Assembly (NCBI RefSeq): GCF_013466425.1
Contig: NZ_CP059165.1
Span: 2,356,001-2,420,000 of the forward strand
Reading direction: 5' to 3'
From: Mycobacterium vicinigordonae
GTDB lineage: Bacteria; Actinomycetota; Actinomycetes; Mycobacteriales; Mycobacteriaceae
Length of the DNA stretch: 64,000 nucleotides
Part shown: positions 1 to 10,438 of the stretch, piece after piece
How the letters are laid out: the number at the start of each line of letters is the position of its first letter
Position numbering within the stretch: position 1 is the first letter of the stretch
Notes under the pieces: generated by a model
The model's database searches: none
What the model was told of the DNA's origin: nothing
Seen by the model: only the letters and a program-made list of their open reading frames with translations
Program-made: the position numbers and the translations under genes

Positions 1-779
1 ATCAGTTCCCGGCATCGTGCACGAGTGAACAGCGCGGCGCTCTCGCCGCGGTCGGGGAGGTAGCTGGCGAGGAACATGCCGAGATCGTCCTCGGCGGCGA
101 TGAATATCCCGTCCACGTCGGCGTTTCTCACCTGCACCGAGACGCCGTCGCGCAGTGTGGGCGCCAGTGCCCGCCACGGCGCCCGAAAGTACACGAAGAC
201 GAAATACATCGGCAGCGCACCGTATCCGCTGGTGCTGATGCCCAGCTGGGTCCGGACCGGGCTGTGGACGCCGTCGGCGGCGACGAGGTAATCGGCGTGA
301 AGGTCGCCGGTGTTTCCGGTCTCGAGGTCGCGCACCCTCGCCCGGACGCCGTCGTCGTCCTGAGTGAAAGATGTCAGCTCGACTCCATAGCGTGCGCGGC
401 TGCCTCGGCTTCGTAGGTAGCGCAACAGGATTGGCTCGAGTCGGCTCTGCGGGCAGTACTGGATCGGCGGTTCGGGGCTCAACGCGGCCAGCCCGTCGAA
501 GATCGCCTCGATGTCTAGCGCCGGGTGCTCCTCGGTGCTACTCACGCTGGGCTTGACCACCATGTCCGAGACGCCCTCGGCCACCGCGTGGACTTCGCCC
601 CCCAGGCCCAGTGCCCGCAGGATCTCCAAGCTGCGAAAGCTCAGGTTGCGGGCCTTCGGATAGCGGAAGATTTCCCGGCGCTTCTCCACCACCAGCGACT
701 CGACACCGTATTTGGCGAGCAGCGCCGACGTGGCGATGCCCCCGGCGCCCGCGCCGACGATCAGAACCGGAACGCGCAT
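1..779 (-). CDS. FAD-dependent aromatic monooxygenase, C-terminus beyond window edge
   Basis: Reading the minus strand from ATG at 779 gives about 259 codons with no stop before base 1, so the gene continues outside the window. The protein opens with a dinucleotide-binding fold (VLIVGAGAGGIATSALLAKY) that ends in the acidic VVEKR, and carries the second FAD signature DGVHSPVR near residue 170. This is the PheA/TfdB/MhpA class of flavin hydroxylases acting on phenols or polyketide-like aromatics with NAD(P)H. The substrate cannot be read from sequence. It lies 45 bases downstream of a TetR gene on the same strand, with an inverted repeat between them, so that regulator probably controls it. 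Confidence 0.85.
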   Translation of the reverse strand, partial: MRVPVLIVGAGAGGIATSALLAKYGVESLVVEKRREIFRYPKARNLSFRSLEILRALGLGGEVHAVAEGVSDMVVKPSVSSTEEHPALDIEAIFDGLAALSPEPPIQYCPQSRLEPILLRYLRSRGSRARYGVELTSFTQDDDGVRARVRDLETGNTGDLHADYLVAADGVHSPVRTQLGISTSGYGALPMYFVFVYFRAPWRALAPTLRDGVSVQVRNADVDGIFIAAEDDLGMFLASYLPDRGESAALFTRARCREL

Positions 780-802
780 GACCTTCCCTAATTCGGGCTA
801 AT

Positions 803-820
803 CGGAACTAGTAGGTTCCG
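803..820. promoter_or_regulatory. Inverted repeat, candidate TetR operator before the monooxygenase
   Basis: CGGAAC and GTTCCG form perfect 6-base arms around a 6-base spacer. The site fills much of the 45-base gap between the TetR stop and the monooxygenase start. The 16-base core (804-819) matches at 10 of 16 positions the repeat upstream of the tetR gene (1492-1507). Its use as an operator is inferred. Confidence 0.5.
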
Positions 821-824
821 TTCA

Positions 825-1472
825 CTAGAGTCGCACAGATGGTGGCTCGCCACAATCCCCGCCGACCAGCGGCAGGACCACCTCGTCCAGTGCCCGTCGC
901 ATGAACAACCGGTCCAGGGGACGGCCGGTGATCATCCGGACCAGGTTCAGACCGACCAGGAGATCAGGCACCAAGGTGAGATCACGGTCGGCCGGGATCT
1001 CGCCTCGGCGACGGGCCTGATCCAGCACCGACCCCACAATGCGGCGCGGCACGCTGAGCACCAGGTCGTCGATCGCGGCCGACAGCACCGGGTCGTGCAT
1101 CGCCGCAGTGGCCACTGCGGCGATCACTTTGATGGTGCCGATGTCGGCGTCGGTGTAGCTGGGTACCGCCGCTACCAGCGCATCAAGGTCGCCGCGCAGT
1201 GAACCGGTGTCGGGTGGCTGCACCGGGCCGTGCCGTCGGCGCCAGTGGGCGATCGCCTCGGCCACTACGACAGCCTTGGACGGCCATCGCCGATAGATGG
1301 CGGCCTTTCCGACGCCGGCCCGGGATGCGACGTCGTCCATCGTGAACCGGTCGTAACCCAGCTCGGCGACCACCGCCAATGTGGCTTCTAGGATGGCGTC
1401 GTCCAAGGTTGCGTCCCATCGCGCCGCGCGGCGATTGGGCTCGCGGCGGTTCCGGGTCTCGTTGGTAGCCAT
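825..1472 (-). CDS. TetR/AcrR-family transcriptional regulator
   Basis: This is a 215-residue protein. The N-terminal helix-turn-helix spans about residues 22-70 (FTMDDVASRAGVGKAAIYRRWPSK, read in two parts), which is typical of the family, followed by an all-helical ligand domain with no recognisable ligand signature. It is transcribed away from thyX and toward the FAD monooxygenase, so it is likely the local repressor of that gene and of itself. Matching inverted repeats lie on both sides of the gene. No orthologue is expected at this place in M. tuberculosis, so the pair looks accessory. Confidence 0.88.
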   Translation of the reverse strand: MATNETRNRREPNRRAARWDATLDDAILEATLAVVAELGYDRFTMDDVASRAGVGKAAIYRRWPSKAVVVAEAIAHWRRRHGPVQPPDTGSLRGDLDALVAAVPSYTDADIGTIKVIAAVATAAMHDPVLSAAIDDLVLSVPRRIVGSVLDQARRRGEIPADRDLTLVPDLLVGLNLVRMITGRPLDRLFMRRALDEVVLPLVGGDCGEPPSVRL

Positions 1473-1493
1473 CGACGTTCCCGTCTTTTGTAG

Positions 1494-1505
1494 AACTGGA
1501 CAGTT
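1494..1505. promoter_or_regulatory. Palindrome AACTGGACAGTT, candidate TetR operator
   Basis: A 12-base palindrome (AACTG, GA, CAGTT) lies 22 bases upstream of the tetR start codon and 78 bases upstream of thyX. It belongs to the ACTGnnCAGT type often bound by TetR/AcrR proteins. It shares the GAACT...GTT core with the repeat at 804-819. Autoregulation is the likely role; an effect on thyX is possible but not shown. Confidence 0.55.
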
Positions 1506-1582
1506 TCGTAATAGTTTAAGCCGCAGAGCGCGACACTCGTGCTCACGGCGCGGGAAAAGGGGCGAGACAGAGGCGGGATAGG

Positions 1583-2344
1583 GTGAGCGCCGTGGCCGAG
1601 ACCGCGCCGTTGCGCGTGCAACTGATCGCCAAGACCGACTTCCTGGCGCCGCCCGACGTGCCCTGGACCACCGATGCCGACGGCGGTTCGGCGCTGGTCG
1701 AGTTCGCCGGCCGGGCCTGCTATCAGAGCTGGTCCAAGCCGAACCCGCGAACCGCGACCAACGCCGGCTACATCCGGCACATCATCGATGTCGGTCACTT
1801 TTCGGTACTCGAACACGCCAGCGTCTCGTTCTACATCACCGGCGTCTCCCGCTCCTGCACCCACGAACTGATCCGCCACCGGCATTTCTCCTATTCGCAG
1901 CTCTCCCAGCGGTACGTGCCCGAAAGCGAGTCCCAGGTCGTGGTTCCACCCGGATTGGAGGACGACCCCGAGTTGCGGGAGATGCTGACGTCGGCGGCCG
2001 ACGCCAGCCGCGCCGTGTACGGCGAGCTACTGGCCAAGCTGGAAGCCAAGTTCGCGGACCAACCCAACGCGGTCTTGAGGCGCAAACAAGCCCGCCAGGC
2101 TGCTCGCGCCATCCTGCCGAACGCCACCGAGACGCGCATCGTCGTGACCGGGAACTATCGGGCCTGGCGGCACTTCATCGCCATGCGGGCCAGCGAGCAC
2201 GCCGACGTCGAGATCCGGCGGCTGGCCATCGCCTGTCTGCGACAGCTCGCCGACGTGGCGCCAGCTGTCTTCGCTGACTTCGAAATCACCCGATTGGCTG
2301 ACGGTACCGAGGTCGCCACGAGTCCGTTCGCGACCGAAGCCTGA
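1583..2344 (+). CDS. thyX: Flavin-dependent thymidylate synthase ThyX
   Basis: ThyX makes dTMP from dUMP using methylene-tetrahydrofolate, FAD and NADPH. The diagnostic RHRxxSxxxxSQR-type motif is present ([13 protein letters not shown], about residues 98-110), as is the conserved C-terminal block ending in [12 protein letters not shown]. Length is 253 residues from GTG 1583. A second in-frame GTG at 1592 corresponds to the start annotated in M. tuberculosis (MAETAPL) and may be the true one. It is followed by dapA and rnj on the same strand, the Rv2754c-Rv2752c order. Confidence 0.97.
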   Translation: MSAVAETAPLRVQLIAKTDFLAPPDVPWTTDADGGSALVEFAGRACYQSWSKPNPRTATNAGYIRHIIDVGHFSVLEHASVSFYITGVSRSCTHELIRHRHFSYSQLSQRYVPESESQVVVPPGLEDDPELREMLTSAADASRAVYGELLAKLEAKFADQPNAVLRRKQARQAARAILPNATETRIVVTGNYRAWRHFIAMRASEHADVEIRRLAIACLRQLADVAPAVFADFEITRLADGTEVATSPFATEA

Positions 2345-2466
2345 GGTGATTCAGAGCCGCCGACACCCGCCTCGACCGCGTGGGGAGACCGGCGTATCCC
2401 GTATCGAACTGATTGGATGAACCCCAGACCGCCCGCGGCGATGCCAATCCGCTTGCCGTAGCCAGG

Positions 2467-2472
2467 TAATCT
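2467..2472 (+). promoter_or_regulatory. -10 element TAATCT for a leaderless dapA transcript
   Basis: TAATCT fits the mycobacterial -10 pattern TAnnnT and ends 8 bases before GTG 2481. That spacing puts the transcription start at or next to the start codon, and no ribosome binding site lies in between. A leaderless mRNA is inferred. Confidence 0.45.
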
Positions 2473-2477
2473 GGTGA

Positions 2478-3383
<906 letters not shown>

Positions 3384-3390
3384 GATACGA

Positions 3391-5067
3391 ATGAATGAGG
3401 AACTCGCGCCTCCTGGCCCGCTGGCCGCGGGTGGATTGCGGGTCACCGCGCTCGGTGGGATCAGCGAAATCGGCCGCAACATGACGGTTTTCGAGCATCT
3501 AGGCCGATTGCTGATCATCGACTGCGGGGTGATGTTCCCCACCCACGACGAGCCCGGCGTCGACCTGATCCTGCCCGACCTGCGTCACATCGAAGACCGC
3601 CTGGACGACATCGAGGCGCTGGTGCTGACCCACGCGCACGAGGACCACATTGGCGCGATCCCATTCCTGCTCAAGCTGCGCCCCGACATCCCCGTCGTCG
3701 GCTCCAGATTTACCCTGGCCCTGGTGGCCGCAAAGTGCCGCGAGCACCGCATCAAGCCGGTTTTCGTCGAGGTCAAGGAGGGGCAGAGCAGCCGGCACGG
3801 CGTGTTCGAATGCGAGTACTTCGCGGTCAACCACTCGATTCCGGACGCGCTGGCCATCGCCGTGTACACCGGCGCGGGCACCGTGCTGCACACTGGCGAC
3901 ATCAAACTTGACCAGCTCCCGCTGGACGGCCGGCCCACTGACCTGCCCGGCATGTCGCGCCTCGGTGACGCCGGTGTCGATCTGTTCCTGTGCGACTCGA
4001 CCAATGCCGAGCACCCCGGCGTCGGGCCCTCCGAAAGCGAGATCGGTCCCACCCTGCACCGGTTGATCCGCGGCGCCGACGGGCGGGTGATTGTGGCGTG
4101 CTTTGCCTCGAACGTCGACCGAGTGCAGCAGATCATCGACGCCGCAGTAGCTTTGGGTCGCCGGGTGTCGTTCGTCGGTCGATCGATGGTGCGCAACATG
4201 GGCATCGCGCGCGAGCTGGGATTCCTGCGCGTTGCCGACTCCGACCTGGTCGACATCGCGGCGGCGGAGATGTTGCCGCCCGACCAGGTGGTCCTGGTCA
4301 CCACCGGTACCCAGGGCGAACCGATGGCAGCGCTGTCTAGGATGTCACGTGGCGAGCACCGCAGCATCACCTTGACGGCGGGGGACCTGATCGTGTTGTC
4401 CTCGTCGCTGATTCCAGGCAACGAGGAGGCGGTGTACGGGGTGATCGACGCACTGGCCAAGATCGGAGCGCGTGTCGTCACTAACGCCCAAGCGCGCGTG
4501 CATGTTTCGGGCCACGCCTACGCCGGGGAACTGCTTTTCCTGTACAACGGGGTGCGGCCGCGCCACGTCATGCCGGTGCATGGAACCTGGCGGCACCTGC
4601 GGGCCAACGCCAAGCTGGCCGCCAGCGCCGGCGTGCCGCAGGAGTCGATACTGTTGGCAGAGAACGGCGTCAGCGTCGACCTGGTTGGCGGCAAAGCCGT
4701 TGTCGCCGGCGCGGTTCCGGTTGGCAAGATGTTTGTCGACGGCTTAATCACCGGTGACGTCGGGGAGATCACGCTAGGGGAGCGGCTGATACTGGCCGAG
4801 GGGTTCGTCGCGGTGACCGTCGTGGTCAAGCGCGGCACCGCGAAGCCGGTCACGACACCGCATCTGCATTCGCGCGGGTTCTCCGAGGACCCGAAAGCGC
4901 TAGAACCCGTGGTACGCAAGGTCGAGGCCGAGCTGGAATCGCTGGCGGCCAACAACGTCGTCGACCCGATCCGGATCGCCCAGGGCGTGCGTCGCACCGT
5001 CGGCAAGTGGGTGGGCGAGACATATCGCCGTCAGCCCATGATCGTGCCGACCGTCCTCGAGGTTTAG
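3391..5067 (+). CDS. rnj: Ribonuclease J
   Basis: RNase J is a metallo-beta-lactamase/beta-CASP nuclease with 5'-3' exonuclease and endonuclease activity in RNA maturation and decay. The zinc-binding motif HAHEDH (about residue 75) is followed by the DSTN motif of the beta-CASP domain and a conserved C-terminal domain. I chose ATG 3391 (MNEELAPPG), giving 558 residues, the length of the M. tuberculosis protein. An upstream extension would run into dapA. The stop codon overlaps by 4 bases the stop of the convergent methyltransferase gene. Confidence 0.96.
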   Translation: MNEELAPPGPLAAGGLRVTALGGISEIGRNMTVFEHLGRLLIIDCGVMFPTHDEPGVDLILPDLRHIEDRLDDIEALVLTHAHEDHIGAIPFLLKLRPDIPVVGSRFTLALVAAKCREHRIKPVFVEVKEGQSSRHGVFECEYFAVNHSIPDALAIAVYTGAGTVLHTGDIKLDQLPLDGRPTDLPGMSRLGDAGVDLFLCDSTNAEHPGVGPSESEIGPTLHRLIRGADGRVIVACFASNVDRVQQIIDAAVALGRRVSFVGRSMVRNMGIARELGFLRVADSDLVDIAAAEMLPPDQVVLVTTGTQGEPMAALSRMSRGEHRSITLTAGDLIVLSSSLIPGNEEAVYGVIDALAKIGARVVTNAQARVHVSGHAYAGELLFLYNGVRPRHVMPVHGTWRHLRANAKLAASAGVPQESILLAENGVSVDLVGGKAVVAGAVPVGKMFVDGLITGDVGEITLGERLILAEGFVAVTVVVKRGTAKPVTTPHLHSRGFSEDPKALEPVVRKVEAELESLAANNVVDPIRIAQGVRRTVGKWVGETYRRQPMIVPTVLEV

Positions 5068-5936
5068 ACCTTCTCGGCGTAGGCCGTCCATTCGACCTGG
5101 GAAGTCTCCAGCTTGCGCCCGGTGGGCGCGACGTAGCGCTCGAACAGCTCGTCCGGCCCGAGCTGCTCCACCAGCCGCCAGCCGTACCGGTCCAGAAAGG
5201 TGGCGACTTCCTCTGGCGAAAGTCCGAAGTGCCACAATGGCTTTCGTCCACGAACGGATCGATACAAGGTCCGGGTGCCGTATCGGTTGGTGCCGTCGAT
5301 GAAGTCGCGGCGGACGTAGGTGAATACCAGGCGGCTCCCGGGCGCTGTCGGCCGCAGCCCCTCCATCGTGGTGCGCACCGCCTCCTCGGTGAGGTATTGG
5401 GTGACTCCTTCCCAGATGAAGAACGCCCGATAGTCGGGAAGGTAGCCGTGCTCGGCCAGCGCGGTCAGCAGGTCGTCGTGTTCGAAGTTCAAGGCCACCA
5501 ACCGCACCGAGAGCGGGAGTTCGCCCAGGACTCGTCGTACCGTCTTTGCCTTGCGGGCGATGTTGACCGGTAGATCCACCTCGAAGACGGGCTTGCGAAC
5601 GCGCCGGTTCAATCGGTAGGCGCGAGTATCCAAACCCGCGCCGAGCACCACCACGGCGTCGATCTGATCGAGCGCTTCGGCGAGTTTCTCGTCGATGAAC
5701 CGTTTACGGCAGGCCAGATTGGCCCACAGTCCAGGCCCCGTCCACTCCGATGCGCCGATGAGCGCCCGCCTGGCAACAGCGGATGCGCTGGCCGCGACTA
5801 GCCGCCGCAGGGGCGCCGGAAGGAAAAGCTCGGCCAGGTCGTCATCCACCAGCCTGCGGTCGGTGGGCTCGTGCTGCTCGACGGCTGCCAATACCATCGG
5901 GCCAAATGCGGTGCGCGCGGCTGGGTTTCGGGACAT
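5064..5936 (-). CDS. Putative SAM-dependent methyltransferase (Rv2751-like, LCMT/PPM family)
   Basis: This 290-residue protein belongs to the mycobacterial class I methyltransferases related to leucine carboxyl methyltransferases. The SAM-binding region VVVLGAGLDTRAYRL (about residues 95-109) and the acidic VFEVDLP after the next strand are visible. The family occurs in many copies in mycobacteria, and most substrates are unknown. Its start is 3 bases from the stop of the upstream SDR gene, so it closes a three-gene minus-strand operon with the dehydrogenase and the ABM protein. Confidence 0.88.
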   Translation of the reverse strand: MSRNPAARTAFGPMVLAAVEQHEPTDRRLVDDDLAELFLPAPLRRLVAASASAVARRALIGASEWTGPGLWANLACRKRFIDEKLAEALDQIDAVVVLGAGLDTRAYRLNRRVRKPVFEVDLPVNIARKAKTVRRVLGELPLSVRLVALNFEHDDLLTALAEHGYLPDYRAFFIWEGVTQYLTEEAVRTTMEGLRPTAPGSRLVFTYVRRDFIDGTNRYGTRTLYRSVRGRKPLWHFGLSPEEVATFLDRYGWRLVEQLGPDELFERYVAPTGRKLETSQVEWTAYAEKV

Positions 5937-5939
5937 TAC

Positions 5940-6758
5940 CTACCTCTTATTCACCGAACCCGCATCTACGGGAAGTGTGACTCCGGTGATGTAACGGGCC
6001 TGGTCGGACACCAGCCAGGCTACCGCGTTGGCGATATCGTCGGGCTGCAGAATCTGTACCGGTAGCGCGTTGGTCATTCCTGGCGCCGAGCCCGATTCGG
6101 CGACCATGTCGGCCAACCACTTGCGGATGAACTTGTTGTTGATCATCGGTGTATCGACGCCGGACGGATGCACCGAGTTGACCCGAATATCATGTTTGGC
6201 AAGCAGATTGGCGTACAACCGCATCAATCCGACCAGGCCGTGCTTGGCGGCGGCGTAGCCGATGGAGCCGGCGTCGGCGCTGCCCACCCCCGCAAGTCCG
6301 GCGGCCGAACTGATCAGCACGATCGAGCCACCGTCGCCATGCGCGACCAGGGCAGGAATCGCGACGTCGACGGTGTGGTACGCCCCCGTGAGGTTCACGT
6401 CGATGACATCGCGCCAGCCGTCGGCGGACTGCATCGGAGCGATGCCCGCGTTGACCACCACGATGTCGAGCCGGCCGAACGCGTCCACACCTTCCTGTAG
6501 CGCTGCCGCCAGCGCGTCGCGGTCCCGGACGTCGGCTTGGCGCGCCACGATGCGCGCGCCGGTGTCCTCGACCAATTTGACGGTGACGGCCAGATCCTCT
6601 GCGGTGCCCAACGGGTAGGGGACGCTGTCGATCTGACCGCACAAGTCGACCGCGATCACGTCGGCGCCGTCAGCGGCCAATCGGACCGCGTACGCACGGC
6701 CTTGGCCGCGCGCAGCACCGGTGACGAAGGCGACCTTGCCGTCCAGCGCTCGAGTCAT
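5940..6758 (-). CDS. Mycofactocin-coupled short-chain dehydrogenase (Rv2750-like)
   Basis: This is a 272-residue SDR. The NAD-binding glycine motif [12 protein letters not shown] is at about residues 14-25, NAG lies near residue 103, and the catalytic Ser, Tyr and Lys appear in SSAAG and YAAAKHG. An insertion of about 20 residues after the second strand ([20 protein letters not shown]) marks the subfamily that holds NAD tightly and passes electrons to the redox cofactor mycofactocin. The start codon overlaps the stop of the upstream ABM gene (ATGA), which implies translational coupling. No mycofactocin biosynthesis gene lies in this window. Confidence 0.88.
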   Translation of the reverse strand: MTRALDGKVAFVTGAARGQGRAYAVRLAADGADVIAVDLCGQIDSVPYPLGTAEDLAVTVKLVEDTGARIVARQADVRDRDALAAALQEGVDAFGRLDIVVVNAGIAPMQSADGWRDVIDVNLTGAYHTVDVAIPALVAHGDGGSIVLISSAAGLAGVGSADAGSIGYAAAKHGLVGLMRLYANLLAKHDIRVNSVHPSGVDTPMINNKFIRKWLADMVAESGSAPGMTNALPVQILQPDDIANAVAWLVSDQARYITGVTLPVDAGSVNKR

Positions 6759-7072
6759 CAGCCGCGGAGTCGGCCCTTGTCGGGGTCCCCGGCGGGAAGT
6801 GGCTGCAACATCTTGATGTCGGGTGGCCCGGCGAGGTGCTCACCGGCGGCGCTGAACATCTTGCCGATCGCGGGTGCGGTGCTGTGGGTCTTGAGTGCCT
6901 CCTCGTCGGCCCACTGCTCGACGAAGACGAAGGTCTCGCCGGTCTGGTGCAGCGAGTACAGCTGGCAGCCGGGCTCCTCGTGCACCTGCGCCACCGCGCT
7001 GGTGAGGATGTCGCGGACGGTGTCGACCGATTCCGGCTTGACGGTCATGGTGGCGACGACGACGACGGGCAT
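6758..7072 (-). CDS. Antibiotic biosynthesis monooxygenase (ABM) domain protein (Rv2749-like)
   Basis: This 104-residue protein is a single ferredoxin-like ABM domain ([38 protein letters not shown]). Such proteins act as small cofactor-free oxygenases, quinone monooxygenases or haem-degrading enzymes; the exact reaction cannot be told here. I set the start at ATG 7072 (MPVVVVATM) because upstream codons do not resemble the family. It is the first gene of the operon with the SDR and methyltransferase. Confidence 0.85.
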   Translation of the reverse strand: MPVVVVATMTVKPESVDTVRDILTSAVAQVHEEPGCQLYSLHQTGETFVFVEQWADEEALKTHSTAPAIGKMFSAAGEHLAGPPDIKMLQPLPAGDPDKGRLRG

Positions 7073-7258
7073 GCTGAGCCTCCTGGCGACTTTGGCGGGA
7101 ACCGGAGCGAGGTTTCGATGGTGTGCCGCGGCACAACCGCGGCCGGTTGTAACCCTACTCACACAGGTCAGGTAACGAAGCGGGCACATCGCGGCGACGC
7201 ACCCGTTACCAGTGTGGCGGATGGTGCAGATGTTGTTTTTGCGACTAGGCTTGCGGAC

Positions 7259-9850
7259 ATGGCAAGTAAGACCGTCGCCGGCTCTGGAACCCGAACGAGC
7301 AGGTCAAAGGCCGCTTCGCGGACCGGAGCCCGAGGTGGGCGAGGCGCCGCGGCCGGCGCGTCGCAGGCCAAGCGCCCGGCCCGGCCCGCCAAGCGGCCGG
7401 CCAGGCCCGTCAAGCGGCCCAGCAAGACCGCCAAGCGCCGGAAACAGTCGCTGCTGGTGCTCGCGGGCATCGCAGGCGGGCGAGCCGCCCGCGCCACCTG
7501 GATGATGGCGGCCCGAGGGACGGGCACCGCTGCGCGATCGATCGGCCAAGCCCGCAACATCGAACCCGGCCACCGCCGTGACGGTATCGCGCTGGTGCTG
7601 CTGGGTCTGGCCGTGATCGTCGCCGCCAGTTCCTGGTTCGGGGCCGCCCGGCCGGTCGGCGCTTGGGTGGACGCGGGGCTGCGGACCTTCATCGGTTCGG
7701 CGGTTGTGCTGTTGCCGCTGGTAGCTGCCGCCGCGGCGATCGTGCTGATGCGCACCGAACCCAACCCCGACGCGCGACCGCGGCTGATCCTGGGATCCAG
7801 CTTGATCGCGCTGTCGTTCCTGGGGCTGCGCCACCTATGGTCGGGATCGCCCGGGGAACCCGAATTACGCCGCCGCGCGGCCGGATTCATCGGATTTGCC
7901 ATCGGCGGCCCGCTCTCGGACGGGCTGACAGCCTGGATCGCGGCCCCGCTGCTGTTCATCGGAGCGCTGTTCGGGCTGTTGCTGCTGACGGGCTTCACCA
8001 TCCGCGAAGTGCCCGACGCCCTGCGCAGCATGTTCGGCACAAGGATGTTCCAGCGCGAGTACGAAGACGACGGCTACGACGACTTTGTTGACGACGACTT
8101 TGCCGAAGATGACTTTGCCGGAGATGAAGCCGACACCGTCGAAGTCGCTCCTGCCGAGGACTTCTCCGACGGCTACTACGACCAGTCCGTCGACCACGTC
8201 GCCAAAGCCTGGCCATCGGCACAGGCGCCCCAAACCCCGGACCCCGAAGACCTCGCCGACTCCGAGGCCCCGACGGAACCCGTCGTCGGGAGGGGACGGC
8301 GCAGCGGCAAGGCCGCGAAACGCGACACCCAAGCGCTGGACCGCGTCGTCGACGGTTCCTACACGCTGCCGTCGCTGGATCTGCTGGTGGCTGGCGATCC
8401 CCCGAAGAAGCGCAGTGCCGCCAACAACCATATGGCCGAGGCAATCGGGGAAGTGCTTACCCAGTTCAAGGTGGACGCCGCTGTCACCGGCTGCACCCGC
8501 GGCCCCACCGTCACCCGCTATGAGGTCGAACTCGGGCCCGGGGTGAAGGTGGAGAAGATCACCGCGCTGCAGAAGAACATCGCCTACGCGGTGGCCACCG
8601 AGAGCGTGCGCATGCTCGCCCCCATCCCCGGCAAGTCCGCCGTCGGCATCGAGGTACCCAATACCGACCGGGAGATGGTGCGTCTGGCCGACGTGCTCAC
8701 CGCGCCGTCCACCCGCCGCGACCACCACCCACTAGTGATCGGGCTGGGCAAGGACATCGAGGGCGACTTCATCTCGGCCAATCTGGCCAAGATGCCGCAC
8801 CTGCTAGTCGCCGGCTCGACCGGTTCGGGCAAGTCCAGCTTCGTCAACTCGATGCTGGTGTCACTGCTGGCCCGTGCCACCCCGGAGGAGGTCAGGATGA
8901 TCCTGATCGACCCAAAGATGGTGGAACTCACGCCGTATGAAGGCATTCCGCATCTGATCACCCCGATTATCACCCAGCCGAAGAAAGCGGCGGCGGCGTT
9001 GGCGTGGCTGGTCGAGGAAATGGAGCAGCGCTACCAGGACATGCAGGCGTCCCGGGTGCGTCACATCGACGACTTCAACGCCAAGGTGCGTTCCGGGGAC
9101 ATCACGGCGCCGCTCGGCAGCCAGCGCGAATACCGCCCGTACCCCTATGTGCTGGCGATCGTCGACGAGCTCGCCGACCTGATGATGACCGCTCCGCGAG
9201 ACGTCGAGGACGCCATTGTGCGGATCACCCAGAAGGCGCGCGCCGCCGGCATCCACCTGGTGCTGGCCACTCAGCGCCCGTCGGTCGACGTCGTGACCGG
9301 GCTGATCAAGACCAACGTGCCGTCGCGGCTGGCGTTCGCGACATCCTCGCTCACCGACAGCCGCGTGATCCTGGATCAGGCCGGCGCGGAAAAGCTGATC
9401 GGCATGGGGGACGGCCTGTTCCTACCGATGGGCGCGAGCAAGCCGATCCGGCTGCAGGGGGCCTACATCACCGACGAGGAGATCCAGGCCGTCGTCGCCG
9501 CCTGCAAGGACCAGGCCGAGCCGGAATACACCGACGGTGTCACCACCGCCAAACCGACCGGCGAACGCACCGACGTCGACCCCGACATCGGCGACGACAT
9601 GGACGTCTTTTTACAGGCTGTGGAGCTGGTGGTGTCCAGCCAGTTCGGCTCGACGTCAATGCTGCAGCGCAAGTTGCGGGTGGGCTTCGCCAAGGCCGGC
9701 CGGCTGATGGACCTGATGGAGACCCGCGGCATTGTCGGGCCGTCCGAGGGCTCCAAAGCCCGTGAGGTGCTGGTCAAGCCCGACGAGCTGGCGGGGACCC
9801 TGGCGCTGATCCGCGGCGGTGCGGCGGCCGACGGCGGCGATGCCGAGTAG
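7259..9850 (+). CDS. ftsK: DNA translocase FtsK
   Basis: FtsK is a septal motor that pumps chromosome ends toward dif during division. The 863-residue protein opens with a Lys/Arg/Pro-rich cytoplasmic stretch (about residues 30-65). Four or so hydrophobic segments follow between residues 100 and 260, then a very acidic linker ([15 protein letters not shown]). The RecA-like motor has Walker A GSTGSGKS near residue 520, Walker [10 protein letters not shown], and a C-terminal winged-helix gamma domain ([19 protein letters not shown]). ATG 7259 ([10 protein letters not shown]) was chosen, since upstream codons run antisense over the ABM gene and are not FtsK-like. Confidence 0.96.
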   Translation: MASKTVAGSGTRTSRSKAASRTGARGGRGAAAGASQAKRPARPAKRPARPVKRPSKTAKRRKQSLLVLAGIAGGRAARATWMMAARGTGTAARSIGQARNIEPGHRRDGIALVLLGLAVIVAASSWFGAARPVGAWVDAGLRTFIGSAVVLLPLVAAAAAIVLMRTEPNPDARPRLILGSSLIALSFLGLRHLWSGSPGEPELRRRAAGFIGFAIGGPLSDGLTAWIAAPLLFIGALFGLLLLTGFTIREVPDALRSMFGTRMFQREYEDDGYDDFVDDDFAEDDFAGDEADTVEVAPAEDFSDGYYDQSVDHVAKAWPSAQAPQTPDPEDLADSEAPTEPVVGRGRRSGKAAKRDTQALDRVVDGSYTLPSLDLLVAGDPPKKRSAANNHMAEAIGEVLTQFKVDAAVTGCTRGPTVTRYEVELGPGVKVEKITALQKNIAYAVATESVRMLAPIPGKSAVGIEVPNTDREMVRLADVLTAPSTRRDHHPLVIGLGKDIEGDFISANLAKMPHLLVAGSTGSGKSSFVNSMLVSLLARATPEEVRMILIDPKMVELTPYEGIPHLITPIITQPKKAAAALAWLVEEMEQRYQDMQASRVRHIDDFNAKVRSGDITAPLGSQREYRPYPYVLAIVDELADLMMTAPRDVEDAIVRITQKARAAGIHLVLATQRPSVDVVTGLIKTNVPSRLAFATSSLTDSRVILDQAGAEKLIGMGDGLFLPMGASKPIRLQGAYITDEEIQAVVAACKDQAEPEYTDGVTTAKPTGERTDVDPDIGDDMDVFLQAVELVVSSQFGSTSMLQRKLRVGFAKAGRLMDLMETRGIVGPSEGSKAREVLVKPDELAGTLALIRGGAAADGGDAE

Positions 9851-9855
9851 CGAGG

Positions 9856-10386
9856 CTACAGCACCAGCAGCATGCGGGAGTTGCCCAAAGTGTTGGGTTT
9901 GACGTAGCTCAGGTCCAGAAATTCGGCCACCCCGATGTCGTAGGAGCGGCACATCTCCTCGAACACCTCAGCGGTGACCGGGGTGCCCTCGATCTCGGTG
10001 AAACCGTGCCTGCTGAAGAACTCGGTCTCGAAGGTCAGCACGAACAATCGCTGCAGCTCCAGCTCCCGCGCGACTTCTAGCAGCCGGTTGACGATCGCGT
10101 GCCCGATGCCGTGGCCCGTCATCGCCGGATCGACTGCGACGGTGCGGATCTCGCCCAGATCGGCCCACAGCACGTGCAGAGCGCCACAACCGACCACTTT
10201 GCCGTCGATTTCCGGGTGCTCGGCCACCCAGAACTCCTGAACGGCCTCATAGAGCGTGACCAGATTCTTTTCCAGCAGGATTCTCCCCGAATAGGTGTCG
10301 ACGAGTTGCTTGATCGCGGGGACGTCGGACGTCCGCGCCCGCCGGACTACCGGCTTATTGTCCCGTCGACTTTCGGTCACCTCCAA
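9856..10386 (-). CDS. argA: Amino-acid (glutamate) N-acetyltransferase, GNAT family (Rv2747-like)
   Basis: This is a 176-residue single GNAT domain. The acetyl-CoA binding segment is TVAVDPAMTGHGIGHAIV (about residues 82-100), with the canonical beta bulge. The M. tuberculosis orthologue is described as an N-acetylglutamate synthase starting arginine biosynthesis, though it is much shorter than classical ArgA. Its end lies 5 bases from the convergent ftsK stop, and it is divergent from pgsA3 across a 52-base gap. Confidence 0.9.
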   Translation of the reverse strand: MEVTESRRDNKPVVRRARTSDVPAIKQLVDTYSGRILLEKNLVTLYEAVQEFWVAEHPEIDGKVVGCGALHVLWADLGEIRTVAVDPAMTGHGIGHAIVNRLLEVARELELQRLFVLTFETEFFSRHGFTEIEGTPVTAEVFEEMCRSYDIGVAEFLDLSYVKPNTLGNSRMLLVL

Positions 10387-10438
10387 ACACTATCGACGTC
10401 ACCGACCACATCAGCTGGTCAGCCGTTATTCTGATGCC

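Noticed and set aside
6836..7258. N-terminal extension of FtsK by about 140 codons
   Set aside because: The stretch is antisense to the ABM gene and is not FtsK-like. ATG 7259 gives the usual basic N-terminus.
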